The notes under the pieces were generated by a model. The model saw only the letters and a list, made by a program, of their open reading frames with translations, had not been told where the DNA came from and did no database searches. A stretch of 64,000 nt of DNA from Anaerozeibacter sp031551775 (GTDB taxonomy: Bacteria; Bacillota; Clostridia; Christensenellales; Aristaeellaceae), in NCBI GenBank assembly GCA_031551775.1, contig JAVBND010000030.1:29357-93356 (forward strand). Reading direction: 5' to 3'. How positions within the stretch are numbered: position 1 is the stretch's first letter; every line of letters starts with the position of its first letter. A program made the position numbers and the translations under genes. Positions 7,631-14,759 of the stretch are shown here, one piece after another.

Positions 7631-8818
7631 TTAGATGTGCTGAACCAGCTCGGGATCGGCGGTCGCCGGGTCGTGCAGGAAGTAGCCGCAATCGTATTCT
7701 TTAAGCTCTTCATAGGTTGGCCAGGAACAGATGACTTCCTTCTCCGGGTAGAACGCGGCGGTCTGCTTGACCACTTCGAGCGCGCCCGAGAGGTGACGGC
7801 CGACGCGGTACCACATGGGATAGCCTTCCCCGGAATCATAGGGCACGAACGTCAACTTGTGGTCGGCGGCGGTCTGCAGGAATTCGTCCTTGCCCTCGGT
7901 CATCAGCTCGACCGTCATGGGCCCAACCACACGGTCGATGAAGGGCTCGGGCGTCTCCATGAGGATGGCCAGGGTGTCTGAGTAGTCGCCCCACTCGCGG
8001 TGGCTCAAGCCCTTGAGGCTCTTGGGTGAGGCTTCGCACTTCATATCAAAGCTGGTCGCGGTCAGCATCATCGATGCCATCATGGCGATGTCAAGCGAAT
8101 CGTCGTGGGCGACATAGGTTCCAACGACCGGATACATGATGGAAGCTTCGTGCACGTCGATCGACAGGTCGATGTTTTCCTGGCGGATCAACTCCATCAG
8201 CGCGTAGGAACCGCGCTCTGTGAGCGTGCCGTCCGCGCGGCCGGGGAAGGTGCGGTTGAAGTTGCGAATGTCCTGATAGGCCAAGTTCTGACCGGAGGGG
8301 TAGTTCACATAGGTGAAAGGGTCCGGCCACTGGTCGAGGGGATTGGTGTTGCGGTCACCGATCTTAAACCGGGGGGATCCCCATTCGGTTTCGACGTTGA
8401 AGAACATAGGGTAAGCGTTGCCCAGCGCGCCGGTCGTAGAGGCAGAGCGGTTGCACTGGGGAACGACGAACACCTTGCCTTTTTCCACCTTGATGTTTTC
8501 CATCAAGATGTAGGCCGACATGATCGAAGCTGGCTCATACGGATGGGGGTTGGCCGCGTACAGCACGCTCCCGCCCGGAACGCCCGAGTCAAAGATGTAC
8601 ACCGGCGTATCCATGTAGGTACCCTTGAGGCTGGGCAGGTAGTCGCTTAACTGCTTGACTTCCGTCAAGGCTTCGCTCGCGACAAAGGTCTCCTGATAAT
8701 GTCTGAGTTCATAAAACTGCATACCGGCGAGCGCCGCGAGTACCAGCATGAGCGCCAATACGATCAGCTTTGCCGCCACTGGGTTCTTGGTATAAAAATT
8801 CTGCTTCGTTTCAGTCAT
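7631..8818 (-). CDS. Membrane-anchored M14 / succinylglutamate desuccinylase-aspartoacylase-like amidohydrolase
   Basis: 395 residues. Residues 17-37 form a single N-terminal membrane segment, placing the catalytic domain outside. The zinc ligands of the aspartoacylase/AstE branch of M14 are visible: H92-x-x-E95 (in NPHPYEPAS) and H223 (in SIDVHEAS), with the Arg/Asn-containing NFNRTFPGRADG before the last. These enzymes cleave an acyl or amino-acid amide from glutamate or aspartate derivatives. In this operon it may trim gamma-glutamyl or N-acyl ends (inference). Spacing to the neighbours on both sides is under 60 bases, consistent with one transcript. Confidence 0.75.
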   Translation of the reverse strand: MTETKQNFYTKNPVAAKLIVLALMLVLAALAGMQFYELRHYQETFVASEALTEVKQLSDYLPSLKGTYMDTPVYIFDSGVPGGSVLYAANPHPYEPASIMSAYILMENIKVEKGKVFVVPQCNRSASTTGALGNAYPMFFNVETEWGSPRFKIGDRNTNPLDQWPDPFTYVNYPSGQNLAYQDIRNFNRTFPGRADGTLTERGSYALMELIRQENIDLSIDVHEASIMYPVVGTYVAHDDSLDIAMMASMMLTATSFDMKCEASPKSLKGLSHREWGDYSDTLAILMETPEPFIDRVVGPMTVELMTEGKDEFLQTAADHKLTFVPYDSGEGYPMWYRVGRHLSGALEVVKQTAAFYPEKEVICSWPTYEELKEYDCGYFLHDPATADPELVQHI

Positions 8819-8836
8819 CTCTTCATTCCTCCTTCA

Positions 8837-9010
8837 TCATTTGATCCATAAAATCCTAAGAAGGAAGGGAATGATGCAATAAGCATACACGATGTCGTAC
8901 ACCAGGTTCTTGCGTTTCTCGCGCTTGAACAGGTGCACCACAAGGAACAATCCGACGATGGCCGCCAGGCCGAAGTAGATGTAATGGATAATTTGCTCCA
9001 TCATAACCAT
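8837..9010 (-). CDS. Small membrane protein, 57 residues
   Basis: ATG at 9010 with an AAGGAGG site seven bases upstream; stop TGA at 8837-8839. The translation begins MVMMEQIIHYIYFGLAAIV and contains a first hydrophobic helix (about residues 6-27), a basic loop (KREKRK, 29-34) and a second hydrophobic stretch (38-55). It sits 12 bases after the permease gene and 18 before the M14 gene, exactly where an accessory subunit would be. It could be the small partner of the permease, comparable in position to a TRAP small subunit but far shorter. I recognise no family. Confidence 0.7.
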   Translation of the reverse strand: MVMMEQIIHYIYFGLAAIVGLFLVVHLFKREKRKNLVYDIVYAYCIIPFLLRILWIK

Positions 9011-9022
9011 GTGCACCCCTCC

Positions 9023-10327
9023 TTAAATCAAGAACGCGAACTTGCCCGGGAAGATCAACATCACCAGCGCCAACGCGCCCAGCAGCAGGCAAGGCACCAA
9101 GACCTGCTTGAGGAACGATACGTAGCTGCCCTCGTAGCCGACGGTTTCGCAGGTGATGCGGCCGACGATGCGGCTGGGGGGCAGGCAGTCGCCGATGGGG
9201 AACATGAGGCTCAGTGCCGCCGCGACGACCGTGGTGTTGAAACCGTGCGTGTTAAACATGAAGATGAGCGGCGTCGCGATGACGATGGCGCTGCCGTAGC
9301 TCATGCACGCCTGGCTGAACGGGGCGACGAGCAAGATGGCGCCGTAGATCCAGACCATGGGCAAGGTGACGAACGTGATGCCGATCAGGCCCTTGACGCC
9401 GACGGCGGCCATGACGTTTTGCATGACGCCCACCGAAATGACGGTGGCCAGCAACGGAAACACCTGCTCCATCGTGCCCGAAGCTACCTTGACGTATTCT
9501 TTAAAGGAGGTCTTCTTGGGGTTACAGAGGATGGCAACGACAGTTGAGAGCACGAAGATCAGCGGCATGCCGAGCACCGGGATCGAAAACGGGATGAGCA
9601 GCGACGCCATGAGCAGAGCGATCATGGTCAGAACAGGCAGCAGGATGCGCGCGATGTTCATGTTGGCGGGCGCTTCAGGCAGTTCCGCCAGAATCTTTTC
9701 CTTGGACTCGCGCTTGCTGCCAAAGCCAAGGAAGAAGATGGTGAACGCGCCTACGATCAGGATGGGGATGAGCAGCAGCCAATTGAAGCCGACGTAGGGC
9801 ATGTTGGCCTGCGCGGTCATCAGCATCGTCCACAAGTTGATGGGTGGCGCGGCGGCCGACAGGATGGCGAAGACGAACACGAAGGCCGCGGTCTTCTTGG
9901 GGGATAAACCCATGTAGCCGACGACGGTGGCGACGAGTGACCCCATGACGAACACCGAGACGCTACCTGCGCCGGTAATGGCGCCGGGGATCAGCATGAA
10001 GATGGCCATAAAGGTCATCAGGATCCACTTGCTGTTGAATTGTCCGACCAGCTTTCGCGTAACTGCGGTGAGCGAACCGCTGTTGGAATACACATTGACA
10101 AACAGCGATGCGGTAACAAACAGGAGCGCCAAGTCGAGATTCGTGAACAGGCCTTCCACCAGAATGCGCACGCCGTCCATGGGGCCCTGCCATCCGTGAA
10201 CAACGCCGAACACCATGCCGACCACGGCGGTGACAACCATGGAAATCTCAGTGGATTTGAGAAAAATACTGCTGAGCACAAAGGCCGCAGCCATGGCGAT
10301 CAGGATAATCGTGGTATCTAGATACAT
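9023..10327 (-). CDS. Ion-coupled permease of the DctM/CitMHS-like superfamily
   Basis: 434 residues from the ATG at 10327, preferred over 10342 because the GGAGG overlapping the earlier ATG gives an eight-base spacing to this one. About 11-12 membrane segments arranged as two related halves, each with a conserved Gly/Pro-rich re-entrant motif (MLIPGAITGAGSVSVFVMG; the corresponding second region contains PFSQACMSYGSAIVIATP). The fold is that of TRAP large subunits and citrate/dicarboxylate carriers. No binding-protein gene is adjacent, so it may work as a secondary carrier. The context suggests import of acidic amino acids or short gamma-glutamyl peptides. Confidence 0.7.
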   Translation of the reverse strand: MYLDTTIILIAMAAAFVLSSIFLKSTEISMVVTAVVGMVFGVVHGWQGPMDGVRILVEGLFTNLDLALLFVTASLFVNVYSNSGSLTAVTRKLVGQFNSKWILMTFMAIFMLIPGAITGAGSVSVFVMGSLVATVVGYMGLSPKKTAAFVFVFAILSAAAPPINLWTMLMTAQANMPYVGFNWLLLIPILIVGAFTIFFLGFGSKRESKEKILAELPEAPANMNIARILLPVLTMIALLMASLLIPFSIPVLGMPLIFVLSTVVAILCNPKKTSFKEYVKVASGTMEQVFPLLATVISVGVMQNVMAAVGVKGLIGITFVTLPMVWIYGAILLVAPFSQACMSYGSAIVIATPLIFMFNTHGFNTTVVAAALSLMFPIGDCLPPSRIVGRITCETVGYEGSYVSFLKQVLVPCLLLGALALVMLIFPGKFAFLI

Positions 10328-10358
10328 CGGGTGTTCCTCCAACTACATATCTTGGGTA

Positions 10359-10958
10359 CTACTTGACGAACGCCTGCTTGGCAAGCTCGGTAAAGTCAAT
10401 CGAGTTATCGATGATGGTCAGCGGAATGCCCAGTTCTTCCTTCAGCTTGTCAAAGCGGCCGTCGGAATTGCCGTCCTTGACCACGATCATCCACTCGGCC
10501 GCGGGGCAGATTACATCGATGCAGCGCTCGTTGGCGTTGGTCTTGATGTCTGAGCGCTTGTCCTTCTCAAGAAGGACCGCGATGATCGGCAGCTCGATTT
10601 CCTTGGCGGTGGCGACCATCTTCTCGAGGCGGGCGATTTCGTCCTCAATGGTGATGCCGCTCGCGCCCAGGCCCTTGTCGGTCGATCCGATGACGCAAAT
10701 CAGCGCCGTGTATTCCTTGGCCTTGAGGTCTTCCTCGACGGGCTCGGAGAGATAGAAAAAGTCGGTGTCCAATTCAACCGTCTTGGTCTGGCCGGTCAAA
10801 AGGCGCGCCATTTTGCCGCCGGGGCCCTGGCCGGCGTTGGTGATGAGAAACGGAGTGCCGTACGTCTTGAGGGGATCACCGGATATGGCCGCAAAGGCGG
10901 CGGTCGGAATGCTCAGGACGAGCGCGGCGAGCAACAGAATGGAAAGCAGTTTTCTCAT
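10359..10958 (-). CDS. Secreted DUF6305-like protein
   Basis: 199 residues from the ATG at 10958, where the basic MRKLLS start opens a clear signal peptide ending AFA (about residue 21); the frame is open further upstream but without signal or ribosome site. The mature protein has an alternating beta/alpha pattern (FLITNAGQGPGGKMARLL, YTALICVIGSTDKGLGASG, LPIIAVLLEKDKRS), resembling a Rossmann-like domain. I place it tentatively with DUF6305, whose function is unknown. It is the first gene of the minus-strand cluster and could be a binding component for the adjacent permease (inference). Confidence 0.55.
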   Translation of the reverse strand: MRKLLSILLLAALVLSIPTAAFAAISGDPLKTYGTPFLITNAGQGPGGKMARLLTGQTKTVELDTDFFYLSEPVEEDLKAKEYTALICVIGSTDKGLGASGITIEDEIARLEKMVATAKEIELPIIAVLLEKDKRSDIKTNANERCIDVICPAAEWMIVVKDGNSDGRFDKLKEELGIPLTIIDNSIDFTELAKQAFVK

Positions 10959-11007
10959 GGATGGATTCCCCCTTTTTTGAATTTGCGCGATGGTGGCGTA
11001 TACTATC

Positions 11008-11023
11008 GTCAGAATAAACTGAC
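11008..11023. promoter_or_regulatory. Inverted repeat upstream of the polyglutamate cluster
   Basis: GTCAG and CTGAC flank a 6-base AT spacer about 50 bases before the first gene of the minus-strand cluster. It is a possible operator. No good -35/-10 pair was recognised here, so the cluster may also be read through from the Lrp-type gene. Confidence 0.3.
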
Positions 11024-11048
11024 CGAAAGCCATGGCGAAGGTGATGAT

Positions 11049-11510
11049 TTATTTGTGCGCAGGCGGCGGCGCCAGGCGCGGGCCGCGCACGGGCACGGGC
11101 GTTGAAAACACGATCTGCGTGTAGGTTTTGCCAAAGCGTTGAAGTTCGCCGATGAAGGTATCAAGTTCCATTGTACTGTGAAAGCATACCTTGATGAGCA
11201 TGGAGTAATCGCCGGTTACGCAGTTGCATTCCAGCACGTTTGGAACCGACTCTATATATGGATAGAATTGGGGTTTGTCGGATGGCGGGACTTGCAGACT
11301 GATGAAGGCGAGAATGGGGTAGTCAAACTGGCTCAAGTTGAGCACCGGCTGGTAGCCCGTGATGACGCCGTACTTTTCAAGGCGCGCCAAACGCGCCGCC
11401 ACCGCGGGCGGTGACATAAACACTTTCTCAGCCATTTGCTTGATGGAGCAGCGTCCATTTTCCTGCAAGAGGGCGATCAGTTGATAGTCGGTCGCGTCCA
11501 GGTTGTGCAC
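11049..11510 (-). CDS. Lrp/AsnC-family transcriptional regulator
   Basis: 153 residues from GTG at 11510, chosen because GGGAGGG lies seven bases upstream and LDATDYQLIALLQENGR is the normal family start. Residues 3-55 form the AsnC-type helix-turn-helix (CSIKQMAEKVFMSPPAVAARL); residues 65-145 are the RAM ligand-binding domain (FISLQVPPSD, ECNCVTGDYSMLIKV). Lrp/AsnC proteins bind amino acids and form octamers. Placed between aspartate ammonia-lyase (divergent) and the polyglutamate cluster (same strand), it is a good candidate regulator of both. A 6-bp inverted repeat overlaps its own probable -35 element, suggesting autoregulation. Confidence 0.88.
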   Translation of the reverse strand: MHNLDATDYQLIALLQENGRCSIKQMAEKVFMSPPAVAARLARLEKYGVITGYQPVLNLSQFDYPILAFISLQVPPSDKPQFYPYIESVPNVLECNCVTGDYSMLIKVCFHSTMELDTFIGELQRFGKTYTQIVFSTPVPVRGPRLAPPPAHK

Positions 11511-11550
11511 GAGCGTTCCCTCCCTCAAGCCATCCCTGTCAATATGGATT

Positions 11551-11588
11551 ATTTTACCAAATTTACAGAAAAATGGAAACAATTTCCA
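11551..11588 (-). promoter_or_regulatory. Candidate promoter and operator of the Lrp-type gene
   Basis: Read on the minus strand: TTTCCA (11574-11579), 17 bp, TAAAAT (11551-11556). The -35 is one arm of a perfect inverted repeat TGGAAA-CAA-TTTCCA at 11574-11588, a plausible autoregulatory site. Confidence 0.45.
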
Positions 11589-11623
11589 GCTACCTGAAAC
11601 GAATTTTACGAAAGCAATGTTTT

Positions 11624-11663
11624 TGTGCATGAAATCATTTAATTGTAACGCAATGTGCATGAA
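11624..11663. repeat. Direct repeats TGTGCATGAA, 30 bp apart
   Basis: Exact 10-bp copies at 11624-11633 and 11654-11663, one face of the helix apart (three turns), in the divergent Lrp/aspA intergenic region. The phasing fits cooperative binding of a multimeric regulator such as Lrp. Confidence 0.45.
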
Positions 11664-11695
11664 TTCCTTCAAAAAAACGAAATTGCCGCATCATA

Positions 11696-11724
11696 TTGAC
11701 GCGTTGAAAACGACAAGCTATGAT
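11696..11724 (+). promoter_or_regulatory. Promoter of aspartate ammonia-lyase gene
   Basis: TTGACG (11696-11701), 17 bp, TATGAT (11719-11724). Transcription would start near 11730, leaving a very short leader that barely includes GAGG at 11731-11734. Confidence 0.7.
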
Positions 11725-11740
11725 GACTGTGAGGTGTAGT

Positions 11741-13165
11741 ATGATGATGCGTATTGAGAAGGATTCCGTAGGAAGCATGCAAGTACCTTGCGAAGCATAT
11801 TACGGCGTGCAATCGCTCCGGGCGAAGGAGAATTTTCCGATCACGGGCAGGGCGATGCACAAGGTGTTGATCGAAAACATCGTGCGCATCAAGAAGGCCG
11901 CCGCGCTTGCCAACCTGGAAGCGGGTGAACTGACGAAGGAAGTCGCAAGCGCCATTGCTGACGCCTGTGACGATATCCTCTCGGGCAAACTTCAGGATGA
12001 ATTTATTGTCGATTGCATTCAGGGCGGCGCGGGAACCTCGGCCAACATGAACGCCAATGAAGTGATCGCCAACCGGGCGCTTGAACGGATGGGATTTGAG
12101 AAGGGCGATTACCGGCATTGTCACCCGAACGACCACGTCAACCTTGGCCAGTCCACCAACGATGTATACCCCACGGCCGGGCGCATGAGCGCCTATCAAC
12201 TGACCGGTGAACTGCTTTTGTCGCTTAAGAAGCTCAGAGAAACGCTCAAGGCCAAGTCGCAAGAGTTTGACGATGTCGTCAAGATGGGCCGCACGCAGCT
12301 TGAAGACGCCGTGCCGGTCAGGCTTGGACAGAGCTTTCAAGCGTTTGAATCGGTTCTCGCGCGCGATCAGCACCGCATCGAATCCGCGCGTGAATCCATG
12401 TGCGTGATCAACCTCGGCGGCACGGCCATAGGCACGGCGCTCAACGCAGATCCCGTATACCTCAGGCGCGTCATTCCCATTCTCACGGAGATTTCCGGCA
12501 TCCCCCTTGAAAGGGCACGGGACATGATCGACTTAACCCAGAACACAGACGGTTTTACCGCCGTATCCGGCGTGCTCAAGACGTGCGCGATCAACCTGTC
12601 CAAGATCGCGAGCGACCTCAGGCTGCTGTCGTCCGGCCCTCGCACCGGCATTGGAGAAATCGCCCTGCCCGCGCGCCAAAACGGCTCGTCCATCATGCCG
12701 GGCAAGATCAACCCGGTCATCCCCGAAGTGGTAAACCAGACCGCGTTCAAAGTCATTGGCAACGACGTGACCATCACCATGGCCTCTGAGGGCGGGCAGC
12801 TTGAACTCAACGCTTTTGAGCCCGTGATGCTTCATTGCCTGTTTGAGTCCATTGAGATCATGAGCCACGCGATTGATACTTTTGAGGCCAATTGCGTATC
12901 GGGCATAACGGTTGACCGCGCGCGTTGCCTGGACCTTGTTCAGCATTCGGCGGGCATCATCACGGCGCTGTGCCCGGTGCTCGGCTATGCGCAGGCGGCG
13001 GCCATCGCCAAGGAATCACTGTCCACGGGCGTATCGGTGTATACGCTTGTGAAACAAAAAGCCAATATTGCGCCGGAGGAGATCGCGGCGATGCTGGACC
13101 TTCGCACCATGACCGAGAATCCGCTTCTTCACGAGCGCCATACCCATGCGGCGCTCGAAGGATAG
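11741..13165 (+). CDS. aspA: Aspartate ammonia-lyase
   Basis: 474 residues. Member of the aspartase/fumarase superfamily; converts L-aspartate to fumarate and ammonia in the cytoplasm. The signature GSSIMPGKINPV lies at about residues 315-326 and is followed by IPEVVNQTAFKVIGND, which favours aspartase over class II fumarase. Other family blocks are visible (AGTSANMNANEVIANRALE; HPNDHVNLGQSTNDVYPTA). The start is one of three consecutive ATGs (11741/11744/11747); GAGG at 11731 fits the first two. Divergent from the Lrp-type regulator. Ammonia-yielding aspartate breakdown beside an acidic-amino-acid polymer locus suggests shared control. Confidence 0.9.
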   Translation: MMMRIEKDSVGSMQVPCEAYYGVQSLRAKENFPITGRAMHKVLIENIVRIKKAAALANLEAGELTKEVASAIADACDDILSGKLQDEFIVDCIQGGAGTSANMNANEVIANRALERMGFEKGDYRHCHPNDHVNLGQSTNDVYPTAGRMSAYQLTGELLLSLKKLRETLKAKSQEFDDVVKMGRTQLEDAVPVRLGQSFQAFESVLARDQHRIESARESMCVINLGGTAIGTALNADPVYLRRVIPILTEISGIPLERARDMIDLTQNTDGFTAVSGVLKTCAINLSKIASDLRLLSSGPRTGIGEIALPARQNGSSIMPGKINPVIPEVVNQTAFKVIGNDVTITMASEGGQLELNAFEPVMLHCLFESIEIMSHAIDTFEANCVSGITVDRARCLDLVQHSAGIITALCPVLGYAQAAAIAKESLSTGVSVYTLVKQKANIAPEEIAAMLDLRTMTENPLLHERHTHAALEG

Positions 13166-13223
13166 ATGCGATCTTGATCTTGTGTCCGATCCTGTGTCCG
13201 GGGCAATTATTAACACATGCCGA

Positions 13224-13252
13224 TTGACAACCGCGCGCGCGTGTGGTATGCT
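13224..13252 (+). promoter_or_regulatory. Promoter of the T-box operon
   Basis: TTGACA (13224-13229), 17 bp, TATGCT (13247-13252): a near-consensus sigma-A type promoter. Transcription would start around 13259, at the base of the T-box leader. Confidence 0.85.
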
Positions 13253-13258
13253 AGTCAG

Positions 13259-13540
13259 AAATTGCGATGAGGGGCAAGAGTAATTTGGTTCTCCGGCATC
13301 AGAGAACCCCCGGTTGGTGAAAGGGGGTTGCCGTGACCAGACGAATACAGCCCGGAGCAGGGAGGGCGAGGCGCATTGCGCGCAATAGTCCTGCCCGGTT
13401 CGCGCCCGTGATCGCGCGCACGAGGCCGTAAAGGCAATCACTGACCCGTTCGGTCATCAGTGCTTACCATGCGGCGAACGGAAGTGGTACCGCGGTTTTG
13501 CCGCCTTCCTCCCATACGGTGAGGAAGGCGTTTTTTATTG
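13259..13540 (+). promoter_or_regulatory. Tyrosine T-box riboswitch leader
   Basis: About 280 bases between promoter and first gene. The conserved T-box sequence (AAGTGGTACCGCGG at 13482-13495) contains TGGT, whose last base would pair with discriminator A73 of tRNA-Tyr. On the 3' side of stem I, GAATACAG (13343-13350) offers the specifier TAC (Tyr) at 13346-13348. A terminator stem (13503-13529) with a T-run (13531-13536) follows, and the T-box sequence overlaps the competing antiterminator region. Known T-boxes bind uncharged cognate tRNA and allow read-through. The operon behind it contains tyrS, which agrees with the specifier. The first gene served is an aminotransferase. Confidence 0.9.
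13503..13536 (+). terminator. T-box attenuator terminator
   Basis: The GCCTTCCTC arm pairs with GAGGAAGGC across an 8-9 base loop, followed by TTTTTT at 13531-13536, 22 bases before the aminotransferase start. Confidence 0.85.
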
Positions 13541-13557
13541 GGTAAGGAGGGACCGAA

Positions 13558-14754
13558 ATGCAGTTCACCGACAATATGATCTCACACCATTTGCGCCCGT
13601 TGACCGGCAGCGCCATCCGCGAGATTTTTGCCTTGCTCGGAAAGCCCGGCATGATCTCCTTCGCGGGCGGAAATCCCGCCGATTCGGCGCTTGAGCCGGA
13701 CGTGATCGGCAACATGGCGCAAAGGGCGCTTGCGGAGTATGGCACGCGGCTTCTCCAATACGGCGCGACCGAGGGGTTCCATCCGCTCAGGGAGAGCATT
13801 GCCGGGTTTGTGCAAAGCGCGGGCTTTGAAACCGACGCCGCGCGGATATTGCCCACTCAGGGCTCGCAGCAGGCGCTTGACCTGCTGATCAAGGCCACCT
13901 GTGACGAGGGCGATACCGTGCTCGTCGAGAGCCCGACCTTTCTTGGCGCGCTTCAAGCCTTCAACACCTACGGCGTAAAGCTGGTCGCGCTTGAGCGCGA
14001 CGAAAAGGGGGTGATCACAGAAGCTTGCGAGGAAGCCATAAAGGCGCACCGTCCCAAGCTCATGTACATCATCCCGACCTTCCAGAATCCGACCGGCGAC
14101 ACGCTGCCGCTTGAGCGGCGAAAGGCTTTGGCGGACCTTGCGGGCAGGTACGGCGTGATCATCGCCGAAGACGACCCCTACCGGGACGTTCGTTTTTCGG
14201 GCGAAGCGCTACCCGCGATCAAGGCGTTTGACACAAGCGGCTTCGTAGTATACTTGGGATCGTTTTCCAAGGTGATTTCACCGGGCCTTCGCGTGGGCTA
14301 CGCGGTGGTGGATTTTCCGGGGCTCTTGCGCAAGATGACCATTTCCAAGCAGTCGGTGGACGTGCATTCGCCGCTTTTAAATCAGGCGATTGTCGATCAG
14401 TACCTGCGCGCGGGACTGATGGAGGGGCACCTCAAGTCGATATGCGCAAGCTACCGCAGGCAGCTTGGCAAGATGCTCGAAGGATTCAGGTATTTCCCTG
14501 CCGGCACCCGGCATACGTCGCCCGAAGGCGGTCTGTTCCTGTGGGTTGAGCTTCCCGGGACACTTGACGCGGCGGCGCTGCTCAGGGAAGCGGTTGAAAG
14601 AAACGTCGCCTATGTGCCCGGCACCCACTTTTATGTGGACGGAGGGCGCCTCAACACGCTGAGGCTGAACTTCTCAAACACCCCGGTCGATCAGATCGAC
14701 GCGGGCATGAAAGCCTTGGGGGCACTCATTCAAGAAAAGATGAAAGAGGATTGA
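13558..14754 (+). CDS. PLP-dependent aminotransferase, aromatic/2-aminoadipate type
   Basis: 398 residues; ATG at 13558 after TAAGGAGGG. Fold type I (class I/II) aminotransferase. The Schiff-base lysine is K238 in GSFSKVISPGLRVGY, with the earlier PTFQNPTGDTLPLERR and DDPYRD blocks that bind PLP. Relatives act on aromatic amino acids, 2-aminoadipate or branched amino acids. A tyrosine T-box controls it directly and tyrS follows, so a role in the last step of tyrosine/phenylalanine synthesis (transamination of 4-hydroxyphenylpyruvate) is likely. Overlaps the tyrS start region. Confidence 0.85.
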   Translation: MQFTDNMISHHLRPLTGSAIREIFALLGKPGMISFAGGNPADSALEPDVIGNMAQRALAEYGTRLLQYGATEGFHPLRESIAGFVQSAGFETDAARILPTQGSQQALDLLIKATCDEGDTVLVESPTFLGALQAFNTYGVKLVALERDEKGVITEACEEAIKAHRPKLMYIIPTFQNPTGDTLPLERRKALADLAGRYGVIIAEDDPYRDVRFSGEALPAIKAFDTSGFVVYLGSFSKVISPGLRVGYAVVDFPGLLRKMTISKQSVDVHSPLLNQAIVDQYLRAGLMEGHLKSICASYRRQLGKMLEGFRYFPAGTRHTSPEGGLFLWVELPGTLDAAALLREAVERNVAYVPGTHFYVDGGRLNTLRLNFSNTPVDQIDAGMKALGALIQEKMKED

Positions 14755-14759
14755 TGATA

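Noticed and set aside
5929..7704. 591-codon plus-strand open frame over the C69 peptidase gene
   Set aside because: Antisense to a gene with a signal peptide and family signature; Val/Gly/Asp-biased translation is an artefact of high GC.
13255..13437. Short minus-strand frame within the T-box leader
   Set aside because: The region is a structured regulatory RNA; no coding evidence.
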